A stretch of DNA of 64,000 nt from Vallicoccus soli (GTDB taxonomy: Bacteria > Actinomycetota > Actinomycetes > Motilibacterales > Motilibacteraceae). The notes below the pieces were generated by a model. It did not search any database. It was not told the origin of the DNA and worked only from the letters and a program-made list of their open reading frames with translations. Shown one piece after another: positions 16,319 to 27,735 of the stretch. The stretch lies in NCBI RefSeq assembly GCF_003594885.1, contig NZ_QZEZ01000001.1:992001-1056000 (forward strand), read 5' to 3'. A program made the translations under genes and the position numbers. Positions within the stretch are counted from its first letter, which is position 1, and every line of letters starts with the position of its first letter.

Positions 16319-17361
16319 GCGCCGACGGCCCGGCCCTCGCGCTCCCGCCCGGCGCCGCGAGCGGCGTGGGGTCGCTGCCGGGCACGGACCCGCGCGAGGC
16401 CGCGCGGCTCGTCGTCGGCGAGCTGCCCGACCTGCCGCACCTGCCGGAGCTGCCGGAGCGCGGGCCCGGCAGCGACCTGCTGGGCCGCACCGCGACGCAC
16501 CTCGTCGACCTGCACGTCGACCTGCAGCCCGCCGGCTGGCGGCTCGTGCAGCGCCCGGGCCGCGACGCGGCGCGCGGGCGCGCCGCCCTGCGCGAGGACC
16601 TCGACGCCCTCGAGGAGGCGGCCCAGGGGTACGACGGGCTGCTCAAGGTGCAGCTCGCCGGTCCGTGGACGCTGGCCGCCGGCGTCGAGCTGCCGCGCGG
16701 GGGAGCGGTGCTCGGCGACCCCGGTGCGGCCCGCGACCTCGCCGCGTCGCTCGCGGAGGCGGCCGCCGCGCACGTCGCCGAGGTCGCGCGGCGCGTGCCC
16801 GGCGCCCGCGTCGTGCTCCAGCTCGACGAGCCGTCGCTGCCGGCCGTCCTGGCCGGGAGGGTGCGCACCGCGTCCGGCTTCTCCGCGCTGCGCGCGGTCG
16901 AGGAGCCGGACGCCGAGCAGGCGCTGCGCGGCGTCGTCGCGGCGGCGGGCGTGCCCGTGGTCGTGCACTGCTGCGCCGGCGCGCCGCCGGTCGGGGTGCT
17001 GCGCCGGGCCGGCGCGGCCGGCGTGGGGCTGAACGCCCTCGCCGCCGGGCTCCTGCGCGAGAGCGCGCTCGACGAGCAGCTCGGCGAGGCGCTCGAGGCG
17101 GGCGTCGTGCTCTGGGCCGGGGTCGTGCCCGCCGTGCCCGCGCAGGGCTCGGCCGCCGCGGCGCTGTCGGACCCCGGCACTACGGTCGAGCCCGTACGGC
17201 GGCTGTGGCGCCGCCTCGGCCTCGACCCGGCCTCGCTGGGCGGGCGGGTGGTCGCCACGCCGACGTGCGGGCTCGCCGGGGCCCCCGCGCCGCACGCGCG
17301 GGCGGCCCTCGCCGCGGCCCGCGCGGCGGGCCGCGTCCTCGTCGACGACCCGGAGGGCTGA
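16315..17361 (+). CDS. Short MetE-like (cobalamin-independent methionine synthase-like) protein
   Basis: 348 residues, equal to the C-terminal catalytic barrel of MetE without the N-terminal half. The start [20 protein letters not shown] and [17 protein letters not shown] are family motifs. Zinc ligands look kept: the HxC of VVVHCCAG and the Cys of TPTCGLAGA. Such core-MetE proteins occur between mnmA and ligA in many actinobacteria. Their methyl donor is not settled, so calling it methionine synthase is tentative. It is translationally coupled to mnmA by ATGA, and ligA begins directly after its stop. Confidence 0.8.
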   Translation: MSADGPALALPPGAASGVGSLPGTDPREAARLVVGELPDLPHLPELPERGPGSDLLGRTATHLVDLHVDLQPAGWRLVQRPGRDAARGRAALREDLDALEEAAQGYDGLLKVQLAGPWTLAAGVELPRGGAVLGDPGAARDLAASLAEAAAAHVAEVARRVPGARVVLQLDEPSLPAVLAGRVRTASGFSALRAVEEPDAEQALRGVVAAAGVPVVVHCCAGAPPVGVLRRAGAAGVGLNALAAGLLRESALDEQLGEALEAGVVLWAGVVPAVPAQGSAAAALSDPGTTVEPVRRLWRRLGLDPASLGGRVVATPTCGLAGAPAPHARAALAAARAAGRVLVDDPEG

Positions 17362-19505
<2,144 letters not shown>

Positions 19506-19506
<1 letters not shown>

Positions 19507-19536
19507 GCCCCGCCCGGCAGGGGGCCGGGCGGGGCT
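19506..19536. terminator. Hairpin between convergent ligA and the HtrA gene
   Basis: Perfect 13-bp arms 19506-19518 / 19524-19536 around a 5-base loop, starting at the last base of the ligA stop codon. Confidence 0.7.
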
Positions 19537-19540
19537 GGTG

Positions 19541-19597
19541 CGGGCAGGGTGGTCCGGGCGGGCAGGGCGGTCCGGGCGGTCCGGGCGGTCCGGGCGC
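19541..19597. repeat. Short tandem repeats of GGTCCGGGC
   Basis: A 9-base unit GGTCCGGGC occurs four times, three of them directly abutting, interspersed with GGGCAGGG. It lies in the gap between the convergent genes. Probably slippage-prone filler; no function is visible. Confidence 0.6.
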
Positions 19598-19603
19598 GGG
19601 GCG

Positions 19604-20878
19604 TCAGTCCGACTCGACGGTGTCGAGCGTGACCTGGACGGTGCGCTCCTCGCCGTCGCGCACGTACGTCAGGTCGACCGTGCTGCCCGGCACCGCCGAG
19701 CGGACCGCGGACACCAGCGCGTCGGCGCCGTCGACGACCTGCTCGCCGAGGCGGGTGACGACGTCGCCGTCCTGCAGGCCCGCCTCCTGGGCGGCGCTGC
19801 CCGGCTCGACGGTGCCGAGCAGGGCACCGCCGTCCTGGGCGTCCGAGACCTGGGCGCCGATGCGGGCGTACGACGCCGTGCCGTCCTCGATGAGCTCGGC
19901 GGCGATGCGCGTCGCCTGGTCGACGGGGATGGCGAAGCCGATCCCGATGTTGCCGGACTGGCCGGACGAGCCGCCGACCGTGGCGATCGCCGAGTTGATG
20001 CCGACGAGCCGCCCGCGCAGGTCGACGAGCGCGCCGCCGGAGTTGCCGGGGTTGATGGCGGTGTCGGTCTGGATCGCGTTGAGCACCGACGCCTGCCCGC
20101 CCTGCTCGCCGCCGGCGAAGACGGGGCGGTTCTTGGCGCTGACGATCCCCTCGCTCACCGAGCCGGCCAGCCCGAGCGGCGAGCCGAGCGCGAGGACGCT
20201 GTCCCCGACCTGCAGGTCCGCGGAGCTGCCGACCTCGATCGGCGCCAGGTCGTCCACGCCCTGCACCTGGACGACGGCCAGGTCGGCGCTCGGGTCGGTG
20301 CCCACGACCCGCGCCTCGGCGCGGGTGCCGTCGTCGAAGACGACGGTGAGCGTGCCCTGCTGGGCCGCGCCCTCGATGACGTGGTTGTTCGTCAGGACGT
20401 GCCCCTCGTCGTCGAGCACGACGCCGGAGCCCGTACCGCTGCCGGAGACGCCCTGCGCCTCGATCATGACGACGCTGGGCAGCACGCGGGCCGCGACCTC
20501 GGCGACGGTGCCCTGGGCGGGCACGACCGTGCCGGTGTCGGAGGTGCGCTGCGCGGCCGGCGCGGCGCTGCTCGTCGTCGCCACCGGGTCGTCGTCCAGG
20601 ACCGTCGCGGTGACCGCGCCGGCGCCGCCGCCGAGCAGCGCCGCGAGCACCGCGGTCGCGGCCAGCGCGGCCACCGGCCGGCGCGCCCGCGGCGCGGGGG
20701 CGGTGCCGGGGACGGGGGCCGGCGGCCACTGCCCCGCGCCCGAGCCGCTGCCGAGGGGCGCGTGCCCGGGGCCGTACGGCCCCTCGGTGCCGGCGTGCTG
20801 CACTGGCGCCTGCGGCGTGGTCGGCGCCGCCCAGGGGTCGCGGTGCGGGGGGAGCGGGGAGGTGGGCGTCTCGGTCAT
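19604..20878 (-). CDS. pepD: Membrane-anchored HtrA/DegP-type serine protease with PDZ domain
   Basis: Envelope quality-control protease, 424 residues. A Pro-rich cytoplasmic stretch (1-65) and one membrane segment (about 68-92) are followed by the trypsin-like domain with H166 (TNNHVIEG), D199 (SADLAVV) and S280 (INPGNSGGAL). A PDZ domain at about 325-415 (GLQDGDVVTRLGEQVVDGAD) completes it. It lies behind a response regulator and kinase in the order of the mycobacterial mprA-mprB-pepD stress operon, which is why the symbol is offered. It starts at ATG 20878 (complement), 35 bases after the kinase stop. Confidence 0.9.
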   Translation of the reverse strand: MTETPTSPLPPHRDPWAAPTTPQAPVQHAGTEGPYGPGHAPLGSGSGAGQWPPAPVPGTAPAPRARRPVAALAATAVLAALLGGGAGAVTATVLDDDPVATTSSAAPAAQRTSDTGTVVPAQGTVAEVAARVLPSVVMIEAQGVSGSGTGSGVVLDDEGHVLTNNHVIEGAAQQGTLTVVFDDGTRAEARVVGTDPSADLAVVQVQGVDDLAPIEVGSSADLQVGDSVLALGSPLGLAGSVSEGIVSAKNRPVFAGGEQGGQASVLNAIQTDTAINPGNSGGALVDLRGRLVGINSAIATVGGSSGQSGNIGIGFAIPVDQATRIAAELIEDGTASYARIGAQVSDAQDGGALLGTVEPGSAAQEAGLQDGDVVTRLGEQVVDGADALVSAVRSAVPGSTVDLTYVRDGEERTVQVTLDTVESD

Positions 20879-20913
20879 GGCCACGATGCTCGCCGGCCCA
20901 CCTGAGAGCAGCC

Positions 20914-22461
20914 TCAGAAGCGTCGGAGAGGTCCCTGAGACATCGCTGTGGATCCGCTGTGCGCGGCCGGCGCGGCGGGCGCGGCGGGCAGCGTCAGCGT
21001 GAAGCGGGCCCCGCCCCCGGGCGCCGCGCCCGCGGTCACCGACCCGCCGTGCCGCTGCGCGGTCTGCGCGACGATCGCCAGGCCGAGCCCGGAGCCGGGC
21101 ATGGCCCGCGCGGCCGCGGAGCGGTAGAACCGCTCGAACACGTGCGGCAGGTCCTCCGGGGCGATGCCGGGCCCCTGGTCGCTGACCACGAGGGTCCCGC
21201 GGCGCAGGGCGACCGAGACCGTGCTGCCCGCCGGGCCCCACTTCGCGGCGTTGTCCAGCAGGTTGGTGACGGCGCGCTCGAGGGCCGCCGGGTCCCCGAC
21301 GACCGTCCACGGCTCGAGCCGCACGTCCCAGGCCAGGCCCGGGCCGCGACGGCGCGCGCGCTCCACGGCCCGCCCCACGAGGGCGGCGAGGTCGAGCTGC
21401 TCGGCCCGCGGCCGCTGGCGGTCGTCGCGGCTGAGCTCGACGAGGTCGCCCACGAGGCCGCCGAGCTCGGCCACCTGGGCCCGCACGTCGTCGAGCAGCT
21501 CGGCGCGCACGCCCGGGTCGAGCCGCGCGCCCGCGGGCGCGGCGTCGCTCTGCGCGAGCAGGTCGAGGTTGGTGCGCAGGCTGGTCAGCGGCGTGCGCAG
21601 CTCGTGCCCGGCGTCGGCCACGAGCCGGCGCTGGCGCGTGCGGGCCTGGTCCAGCGCCGCGAGCATGGCGTTGAACGCCACCGCGAGGCGGGCGAGCTCG
21701 TCGTCGCCGGTCACCTCGATGGGCTCCAGCTCCTCGGTGCGGGCCACGGTCTCGGCCGCGTCGGTGAGCTGCTGCACCGGGCGCAGGGCGCTGCGGGCGA
21801 CCGCGCGCCCCGCGAGCGCGGCCCCCGCGACGCCCAGCAGGCCCACCGCGAGCAGGACCAGGCCCAGCCGGCGCAGCGTCCGCTCGGTCGGCGCCGTGGG
21901 CTGGGAGACGACGAGCGCCAGGGGCTGGAGGGTGGCGCGCACCGGCACCGCGGCGACCCGCTGCCCGTCGACCGTGCGCAGCGACTCCTCGAGGCGCCCG
22001 GCCGCGACGGCCAGCTCGGGGTCGCCGACCGGCGGCAGCCGGCTGCCCGCCGGGTACGCCGAGCCGTCGGCCGCCACGAGCCGCACCGACGCGTCGCTGG
22101 TGAGCGTGAGGGCCCGCGCGACGCCGACGATCTGCTGCGGGCTGGCCAGGTCGCTCGTCGCTGCGAGGCGGGCCCGGCCGAGCAGCTCCTCGTCGACCCG
22201 GTCCGCGAGCTGGTCGCGCACCACGACGTACGCCGCGAGGGCCACCAGCGCGGCCGCGAGCGCGACGGCGGCCGCGACCAGCCAGGTGATCCGCCGCCGC
22301 AGGCTGGTGCGCCGCGCACCCGCCCGGCGCAGCGGCGCCGACCGCTCGCGCAGCCACTCGGCCATGCCCTCCGGGGCCTGCTGCGGGTCCTGCTGCGGGT
22401 CCTGCGACGGGGCCCGCGACGGGTCCTGCGACGGGTCCTGCGACGGGTCCCGGGCGCTCAC
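20914..22461 (-). CDS. mprB: MprB-like sensor histidine kinase
   Basis: 515 residues from GTG 22461 (complement), overlapping the response-regulator stop by 4 bases. The N-terminus has a repeat-rich cytoplasmic tail (DPSQ units). A first membrane segment ([19 protein letters not shown]) precedes an extracytoplasmic sensor of about 120 residues, and a second segment ([20 protein letters not shown]) precedes HAMP. The HisKA box is [13 protein letters not shown] (His near residue 284), and N, G1 and G2 boxes follow ([29 protein letters not shown]). With the adjacent OmpR-type regulator and HtrA protease it matches the mycobacterial MprAB/PepD envelope-stress system; orthology was not tested. Confidence 0.9.
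   Translation of the reverse strand: MSARDPSQDPSQDPSRAPSQDPQQDPQQAPEGMAEWLRERSAPLRRAGARRTSLRRRITWLVAAAVALAAALVALAAYVVVRDQLADRVDEELLGRARLAATSDLASPQQIVGVARALTLTSDASVRLVAADGSAYPAGSRLPPVGDPELAVAAGRLEESLRTVDGQRVAAVPVRATLQPLALVVSQPTAPTERTLRRLGLVLLAVGLLGVAGAALAGRAVARSALRPVQQLTDAAETVARTEELEPIEVTGDDELARLAVAFNAMLAALDQARTRQRRLVADAGHELRTPLTSLRTNLDLLAQSDAAPAGARLDPGVRAELLDDVRAQVAELGGLVGDLVELSRDDRQRPRAEQLDLAALVGRAVERARRRGPGLAWDVRLEPWTVVGDPAALERAVTNLLDNAAKWGPAGSTVSVALRRGTLVVSDQGPGIAPEDLPHVFERFYRSAAARAMPGSGLGLAIVAQTAQRHGGSVTAGAAPGGGARFTLTLPAAPAAPAAHSGSTAMSQGPLRRF
22382..22450 (-). repeat. 12-bp tandem repeat coding DPSQ/DPQQ units in the kinase N-terminus
   Basis: Near-identical 12-base units (GGGTCCTGCGAC and variants, + strand) occur six times and add Asp-Pro-Ser/Gln-Gln blocks to the cytoplasmic tail. 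Copy number probably varies between strains. Confidence 0.7.
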
Positions 22462-23150
22462 GGCGGGGTGTCCCGCAGGACGTACCCGACCCCGCGCACC
22501 GTGTGGACGAGGCGCGGCTCGCCGCCCTCCTCGGTCTTGCGCCGCAGGTAGCCGATGTAGACGTCGAGGCTGTTCGCGCTCGTCGGGAAGTCGAAGCCCC
22601 AGACCTCCTCGAGCAGCTGGGCGCGGGTGAGGACCTGGCGGGGCCGGCGCGCCAGCGCCTCGAGGAGGTCGAACTCGGTGCGGGTCAGGCGCACCGGGCG
22701 CTCGCCCCGGCGCACCTCCCGCGCGGCCGGGTCGAGGACGAGGTCGGCGTAGCGCAGCGCGCCGCCGCTCGCGGCGCCGTGCTCGCGCGGGGCCGCCCGG
22801 CGCAGCAGGGCGCGCAGGCGCGCGAGCAGCTCCTCGAGCGCGAACGGCTTGGGCAGGTAGTCGTCGGCCCCCGCGTCGAGCCCGGCCACCCGGTCGGAGA
22901 CGTCGTCGCGGGCGGTGAGCATGAGCACCGGCACGTCCGAGCCCCCGGCCCGCAGCCGCCGGCAGGCCTCGAGCCCGTCCATCCGCGGCATCATCACGTC
23001 GAGCACCACCGCGTCGGGGCGGCGGGCCGCCACGGCCTCGAGGGCGGCGGCGCCGTCCGCGGCGGCCACGACCTCGTACCCGTTGAAGGCCAGCGAGCGC
23101 TGCAGCGACTCGCGCACCGCGCGGTCGTCGTCCGCGACGAGGATGAGCAC
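22458..23150 (-). CDS. mprA: MprA-like OmpR-family response regulator
   Basis: 230 residues, the same length as mycobacterial MprA. The receiver has the acidic pair DDD at 7-9, phospho-acceptor D51 ([12 protein letters not shown]) and K in YLPKPF. The winged-helix output domain includes [20 protein letters not shown] and [20 protein letters not shown], ending VRGVGYVLR. It starts at GTG 23150 (complement). CAGACT on the minus strand lies 6 bases upstream, so the transcript may be leaderless. It heads the minus-strand operon mprA-mprB-pepD. Confidence 0.93.
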   Translation of the reverse strand: MLILVADDDRAVRESLQRSLAFNGYEVVAAADGAAALEAVAARRPDAVVLDVMMPRMDGLEACRRLRAGGSDVPVLMLTARDDVSDRVAGLDAGADDYLPKPFALEELLARLRALLRRAAPREHGAASGGALRYADLVLDPAAREVRRGERPVRLTRTEFDLLEALARRPRQVLTRAQLLEEVWGFDFPTSANSLDVYIGYLRRKTEEGGEPRLVHTVRGVGYVLRDTPP

Positions 23151-23192
23151 CGGGCCAGTCTGCCGGGTCGGGGGGCGCCGGGCGTGCCGCCC

Positions 23193-23198
23193 TAGGAT
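23193..23198 (+). promoter_or_regulatory. -10 element for the gatCAB operon
   Basis: TAGGAT lies 44 bases before gatC, which has its own GAGGAG ribosome site at 23225-23230. The region is shared with the divergent mprA promoter. Confidence 0.45.
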
Positions 23199-23242
23199 GG
23201 GCGGCGCCCGCACCGCCTACCGACGAGGAGCGACGCCGCCGC

Positions 23243-23542
23243 ATGGCCTCCATCTCGCGGGACGAGGTCGCCCACCTGGCGCGCCTCGCCCGCATCGACC
23301 TCGACGACGCCGAGCTCGACCACCTCGCCGGGCAGGTCGAGGGGATCCTCGACCACGTCGCCCGCATCCAGGGGGTGGCCGCCGACGACGTGCCGCCGAT
23401 GTCGCACCCGGTGCCGCTGACCAACGTCATGCGCGAGGACGTCGCCCGCCCGGGGCTGACCACCGAGCAGGCGCTCGCCGGGGCCCCTGCCGCCGAGGAC
23501 GACCGCTTCCGCGTGCCGCGCATCCTCGGGGAGGAGGCGTGA
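23243..23542 (+). CDS. gatC: Asp/Glu-tRNA amidotransferase subunit C
   Basis: 99-residue small subunit that clamps GatA to GatB in the amidotransferase that turns Glu-tRNA-Gln into Gln-tRNA-Gln. It opens [20 protein letters not shown] and contains [20 protein letters not shown], the usual GatC pattern. GAGGAG lies about 12 bases upstream. Its stop overlaps the gatA start (GTGA at 23539). Confidence 0.96.
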   Translation: MASISRDEVAHLARLARIDLDDAELDHLAGQVEGILDHVARIQGVAADDVPPMSHPVPLTNVMREDVARPGLTTEQALAGAPAAEDDRFRVPRILGEEA

Positions 23543-25044
23543 GCGCGGGCGGCGGCGACCTCACCCGCCGCGACGCCGCGTCCCTGGCCGCGCTCGTCGC
23601 CTCCGGCGAGGCCTCCGCCGTCGAGGTCGCGCAGGCGCACCTGGGCCGGATCGCCGCCGTCGACGCGCGCGTCCACGCCTTCCTGCACGTCGACGCGGAG
23701 GGCGCGCTCGCCGCGGCCCGCGCCGTCGACGCGCGCCGCGCCGCCGGCGAGCCGCTCGGCCCGCTCGCGGGCGTGCCGCTGGCGCTCAAGGACGTGCTGA
23801 CGCAGGAGGGCGTCCCCACCACCTGCGGCTCGCGCATCCTCGAGGGCTGGCGCCCGCCGTACGACGCCACGGTCACCCGCCGCCTCAAGGAGGCGGGCGT
23901 CGTGATCCTCGGCAAGACCAACATGGACGAGTTCGCCATGGGCTCCTCGACGGAGCACTCGGCGTACGGCCCGACGCACAACCCGTGGGACCTCGACCGC
24001 ATCCCGGGCGGGTCCGGCGGCGGCTCGGCCGCGGCCGTGGCGGCGTACGAGGCGCCGGTCGCCATCGGCACCGACACCGGCGGCTCGATCCGCCAGCCCG
24101 CGGCGGTCACCGGCACGGTCGGCGTGAAGCCGACGTACGGCGGGGTCTCGCGCTACGGCCTGGTGGCCCTCGCCTCGTCGCTGGACCAGGCCGGGCCCTG
24201 CTCGCGCACGGTCCTCGACGCGGCCCTGCTGCACGCGGTCGTCGGCGGGCACGACCCGCTGGACTCGACGTCCATCGACGCGCCGGTGCCCCCGGTCGTC
24301 GAGGCGGCCCGCGCGGGCGACGTGCGCGGCCTGCGGGTCGGGCTCGTCGAGGAGCTCTCCGGGGAGGGCTTCCAGCCCGGGGTCCGCCAGCGGTTCGAGG
24401 AGGCCGTGGCGCTGCTCGAGGGCCTGGGCGCGGAGGTCGTGCGGGTGTCGTGCCCGCGCTTCGAGGACGCCCTCGCCGCGTACTACCTCGTGCTGCCGAG
24501 CGAGTGCTCGTCGAACCTCGCCAAGTTCGACGCGATGCGCTTCGGCCTGCGCGTCGGCGACGACGGGGAGCGCAGCGCCGAGGAGGTCATGGCCCTCACC
24601 CGCGACGCCGGCTTCGGCGACGAGGTGAAGCGGCGCATCGTCCTCGGGACGTACGCGCTGTCCAGCGGCTACTACGACGCCTACTACGGGCAGGCGCAGA
24701 AGGTGCGCACGCTCGTGGCGCGCGACTTCGCCGCCGCGTTCGAGCAGGTCGACGTCCTCGTCTCGCCCACGGCGCCCACGACGGCGTTCCGGCTGGGGGA
24801 GAAGCTCGACGACCCGCTGGCGATGTACCTCAACGACGTGGCGACCATCCCGGCGAACCTCGCGGGCCTGCCCGCGATGTCGCTGCCGGTGGGCCTCTCG
24901 CCCGACGACGGCCTGCCCGTCGGCCTGCAGGTCATGGCCCCCGCCATGGCCGACGACCGCCTCTACCGCACCGGCGCCGCGCTCGAGCGCGCGCTCGCCG
25001 AGCGGTGGGGTCACCTGCTCATCGAGGAGGCTCCGGCCCTGTGA
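23539..25044 (+). CDS. gatA: Asp/Glu-tRNA amidotransferase subunit A
   Basis: Amidase-signature glutaminase subunit, 501 residues from GTG 23539. The Ser-Ser-Lys triad elements are visible: the Lys in [12 protein letters not shown], then [13 protein letters not shown] and [13 protein letters not shown]. The C-terminal half matches GatA ([31 protein letters not shown]). It supplies ammonia to GatB. The window also has gltX and a tRNA-Gln gene, consistent with the indirect route. The stop overlaps the start of a small membrane-protein gene. Confidence 0.97.
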   Translation: MSAGGGDLTRRDAASLAALVASGEASAVEVAQAHLGRIAAVDARVHAFLHVDAEGALAAARAVDARRAAGEPLGPLAGVPLALKDVLTQEGVPTTCGSRILEGWRPPYDATVTRRLKEAGVVILGKTNMDEFAMGSSTEHSAYGPTHNPWDLDRIPGGSGGGSAAAVAAYEAPVAIGTDTGGSIRQPAAVTGTVGVKPTYGGVSRYGLVALASSLDQAGPCSRTVLDAALLHAVVGGHDPLDSTSIDAPVPPVVEAARAGDVRGLRVGLVEELSGEGFQPGVRQRFEEAVALLEGLGAEVVRVSCPRFEDALAAYYLVLPSECSSNLAKFDAMRFGLRVGDDGERSAEEVMALTRDAGFGDEVKRRIVLGTYALSSGYYDAYYGQAQKVRTLVARDFAAAFEQVDVLVSPTAPTTAFRLGEKLDDPLAMYLNDVATIPANLAGLPAMSLPVGLSPDDGLPVGLQVMAPAMADDRLYRTGAALERALAERWGHLLIEEAPAL

Positions 25045-25253
25045 ACCCGCTCACGAAGAACGCCCGGATCAGCGCGGCCGTCAGCTTCGCCACCGCGGCC
25101 ATCAGCCTCGGCAGCGCCGTGCGCGACCTGCGCAGCGCGCGCAGCAAGGGCGACCGGCTGGCCATGGTCGACGGCCTGGTGAGCGCCGCCGCGGTGGTCA
25201 CCGGCCTGCTCGTCGTCTACCGCGCGCTGCGGCACCCGGAGGAGGAGGCGTGA
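25041..25253 (+). CDS. Small membrane protein encoded between gatA and gatB (70 aa)
   Basis: 70 residues from GTG 25041. Two short hydrophobic helices ([18 protein letters not shown] and [18 protein letters not shown]) are joined by a basic loop [12 protein letters not shown]; the tail is acidic. Both ends overlap neighbours by 4 bases (GTGA at 25041-25044 and 25250-25253), so gatA, this gene and gatB are translated as a chain. No family name can be given. Membrane location is inferred from the helices; the position suggests co-regulation with the amidotransferase rather than a proven subunit. Confidence 0.8.
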   Translation: MNPLTKNARISAAVSFATAAISLGSAVRDLRSARSKGDRLAMVDGLVSAAAVVTGLLVVYRALRHPEEEA

Positions 25254-26755
25254 CGACGACGGCCGACGCCGCGCTCGTCCCGTACGACGACGCGGTCGCC
25301 GCGTTCGACCCGGTCCTCGGCCTCGAGGTGCACGTCGAGCTCGGCACGGCGTCGAAGATGTTCTGCGGCTGCTCGACGGCCTTCGGCGCGCGCCCGAACA
25401 GCCAGGTCTGCCCGGTGTGCCTCGGCCTGCCCGGCTCGCTGCCCGTCGTCAACGCGACGGCGGTGGAGTCCGCGGTGCGGATCGGGCTGGCGCTGCACTG
25501 CGACATCGCGCAGTGGTGCCGCTTCGCGCGGAAGAACTACTTCTACCCCGACATGCCGAAGAACTTCCAGACCTCGCAGTACGACGAGCCGATCTGCACC
25601 GACGGCTACCTCGACGTCGAGGTCGACGGCGAGACGTACCGCGTGGAGGTCGAGCGGGCGCACATGGAGGAGGACACCGGCAAGTCGCTGCACGTCGGCG
25701 GCGCGACCGGGCGCATCCACGGCGCGGACCACTCGCTCGTCGACTACAACCGGGCCGGCATCCCGCTCATCGAGATCGTCACCAAGCCGATCACCGGCAC
25801 GGGGGCCAAGGCCCCGCAGGTGGCGCGGGCGTACGTCGCCGCGCTGCGCGACGTGCTCCTCTCGCTCGGGGTGTCCGAGGCGCGCATGGAGCTCGGGCAG
25901 CTGCGCTGCGACGTCAACCTCTCGCTGCGGCCCTCGCCCGACGCCCCGCTCGGCACCCGCTCGGAGACCAAGAACGTCAACAGCCTGCGCTCGGTCGAGC
26001 GGGCCGTGCGGTACGAGGTCTCCCGCCACGCCGCGCTGCTGCAGGCCGGGCGTGCGGTGGTCCAGGAGACCCGGCACTTCCACGAGGCCGACGGCACCAC
26101 CAGCCCCGGGCGCTCGAAGGAGCAGGCCGAGGACTACCGCTACTTCCCCGAGCCGGACCTCGTGCCGGTCGCCCCGTCGCGGGAGTGGGTGGAGCAGCTG
26201 CGCGCGACGCTGCCCGAGCCGCCCGCGCAGCGCCGGCGGCGCCTGCAGGGCGAGTGGGGCGTCTCGGACCACGACATGCAGTCGATGCTCAACGCCGGCG
26301 CGGTCGACCTCGTCGAGGCGACCGTCGCCGCCGGTGCCGACGCCGCGAGCGCGCGCAAGTGGTGGATGGGCGAGCTCGCCCGGCGGGCCAACGAGGACGG
26401 CGTCGACCTGGGCGCCCTGCCCATCGGCCCGGCCGACGTCGCGCGGGTCGTCGCGCTCGTGGACGAGGGCGCGCTCAACGACAAGCTGGCGCGGCAGGTC
26501 ATCGACGGCGTGCTCGCCGGGGAAGGCCGGCCCGACGACGTCGTCGCCGGGCGCGGGCTGGCCGTCGTCTCCGACGACGGGGCGCTGCTCGCCGCGGTCG
26601 ACGAGGCGCTCGCGGCCAACCCGTCCGTCGCGGACAAGGTGCGCGCCGGCAACGCCAAGGCCGCCGGGCCGATCATCGGCGCGGTCATGAAGGCCACCGG
26701 CGGGCAGGCCGACGCCGCCCGGGTCCGCGAGCTCGTCCTGCAGCGCCTGGCCTGA
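25250..26755 (+). CDS. gatB: Asp/Glu-tRNA amidotransferase subunit B
   Basis: 501-residue kinase/transamidase subunit that activates the Glu on the mischarged tRNA. Signatures include [18 protein letters not shown] with [12 protein letters not shown] (zinc Cys pairs), [29 protein letters not shown] and the PEPDL motif [11 protein letters not shown]. The C-terminal helical/YqeY part ends [20 protein letters not shown]. The GTG start overlaps the small membrane-protein gene by 4 bases. Confidence 0.97.
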   Translation: MTTTADAALVPYDDAVAAFDPVLGLEVHVELGTASKMFCGCSTAFGARPNSQVCPVCLGLPGSLPVVNATAVESAVRIGLALHCDIAQWCRFARKNYFYPDMPKNFQTSQYDEPICTDGYLDVEVDGETYRVEVERAHMEEDTGKSLHVGGATGRIHGADHSLVDYNRAGIPLIEIVTKPITGTGAKAPQVARAYVAALRDVLLSLGVSEARMELGQLRCDVNLSLRPSPDAPLGTRSETKNVNSLRSVERAVRYEVSRHAALLQAGRAVVQETRHFHEADGTTSPGRSKEQAEDYRYFPEPDLVPVAPSREWVEQLRATLPEPPAQRRRRLQGEWGVSDHDMQSMLNAGAVDLVEATVAAGADAASARKWWMGELARRANEDGVDLGALPIGPADVARVVALVDEGALNDKLARQVIDGVLAGEGRPDDVVAGRGLAVVSDDGALLAAVDEALAANPSVADKVRAGNAKAAGPIIGAVMKATGGQADAARVRELVLQRLA

Positions 26756-26760
26756 CCCCC

Positions 26761-26811
26761 GGCGCCGCCTGCGCGGCCCGCCCGGCCGCGGCGGTCAGCG
26801 CAGGTGGCGCC
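26761..26811 (+). terminator. Hairpin after gatB
   Basis: Arms 26761-26774 and 26798-26811 (14 bp, one mismatch) around a 23-base loop, 5 bases after the gatB stop; no T-run. Confidence 0.5.
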
Positions 26812-26892
26812 CGCGCGGTCCCTGGACCGGCGCGGGCGCGCCTGCCATGATCACCGGCGACCACGACGGCGTGGACGCGGAGGTGGCGGGCC

Positions 26893-27726
26893 ATGGACGG
26901 CCGGGCGGGCGCCCTGCTGCGGGGGCGGGACGTGCGGGAGGCGCTGCCTCCCCGGTGGCACCACGGCGTGGTGGCGGCGGGTGCGGCGGCGCGGGCACCG
27001 CTGCTCGCCCGCGGGGCGCGCGCGCAGGCCGCGGCGCTGGAGGCCTCGGAGAGCCCCGGCGCGCACCGGCTCGCCGGGCTGCTGCGCCGCGTCGCCGACG
27101 GGCGGCTCGACCCGGCCGGGCGGGTGCGCCTCGCCGCGGTCGAGGCCGCGCGGCGGGACCTGCTGGCCAGCCGGGAGGAGGTGCTGCGCCGCGGCGGCGC
27201 GCCGCAGGTCGTCGGCCGGGTCTGCGCCCGCGCCTCCCAGCCGCCGGCCGGCGCGCGCGTGCTCTACCAGGCGGTCCGTGCCTGGGCGCCGGCGCGCGCG
27301 CTGGAGCTCGGCACCTGCCTCGGGGTCTCCGCGGCCTACCAGGCGGTCGCGCAGGAGCGCTGCGGCGGCGGGGACCTGCTCACGCTCGAGGGGTACCCGG
27401 GGCTGGCGGAGCGTGCGGAGCGGCTCTGGGACCGGCTCGGCCTGCAGCGGGTCCGGGTGGTCGTCGGCCGGTTCGCCGCGACGCTGCCGGACGCCCTCGC
27501 CGAGGGGCCCTACGGGTACGCGTACGTCGACGGCCACCACGACGGCGCGGCGACCCGCGGCTACGTCGAGCGGATCGCGGCGGCGTGCGCGCCCGGCGCG
27601 CTGCTCGTGCTCGACGACGTCGACTGGTCGCCGTCGATGGCCGGCGCCTGGCACGACGTGCGGCACCGGCCCGACGTGGTCGCGAGCGCCCGGCTCGGCA
27701 AGCTGGGCCTCGCCGTGCTGCGCTGA
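26893..27726 (+). CDS. Class I SAM-dependent O-methyltransferase-like protein
   Basis: 277 residues. The C-terminal two-thirds is a Rossmann methyltransferase: motif I ALELGTCLGVSAAYQAV, then GGDLLTLEGYPGLAERA, YGYAYVDGHHDGAATRGYVE and LLVLDDVDWSPSMAGAW. The Asp after LLVL and the histidines of DGHHD resemble catechol/tRNA-hydroxyuridine O-methyltransferases. The N-terminal 120 residues are an Ala/Arg-rich helical extension that I do not recognise. The substrate is unknown. It stands alone, ending 9 bases from the convergent sugar-dehydrogenase gene. Confidence 0.75.
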   Translation: MDGRAGALLRGRDVREALPPRWHHGVVAAGAAARAPLLARGARAQAAALEASESPGAHRLAGLLRRVADGRLDPAGRVRLAAVEAARRDLLASREEVLRRGGAPQVVGRVCARASQPPAGARVLYQAVRAWAPARALELGTCLGVSAAYQAVAQERCGGGDLLTLEGYPGLAERAERLWDRLGLQRVRVVVGRFAATLPDALAEGPYGYAYVDGHHDGAATRGYVERIAAACAPGALLVLDDVDWSPSMAGAWHDVRHRPDVVASARLGKLGLAVLR

Positions 27727-27735
27727 GCCCCGCGC

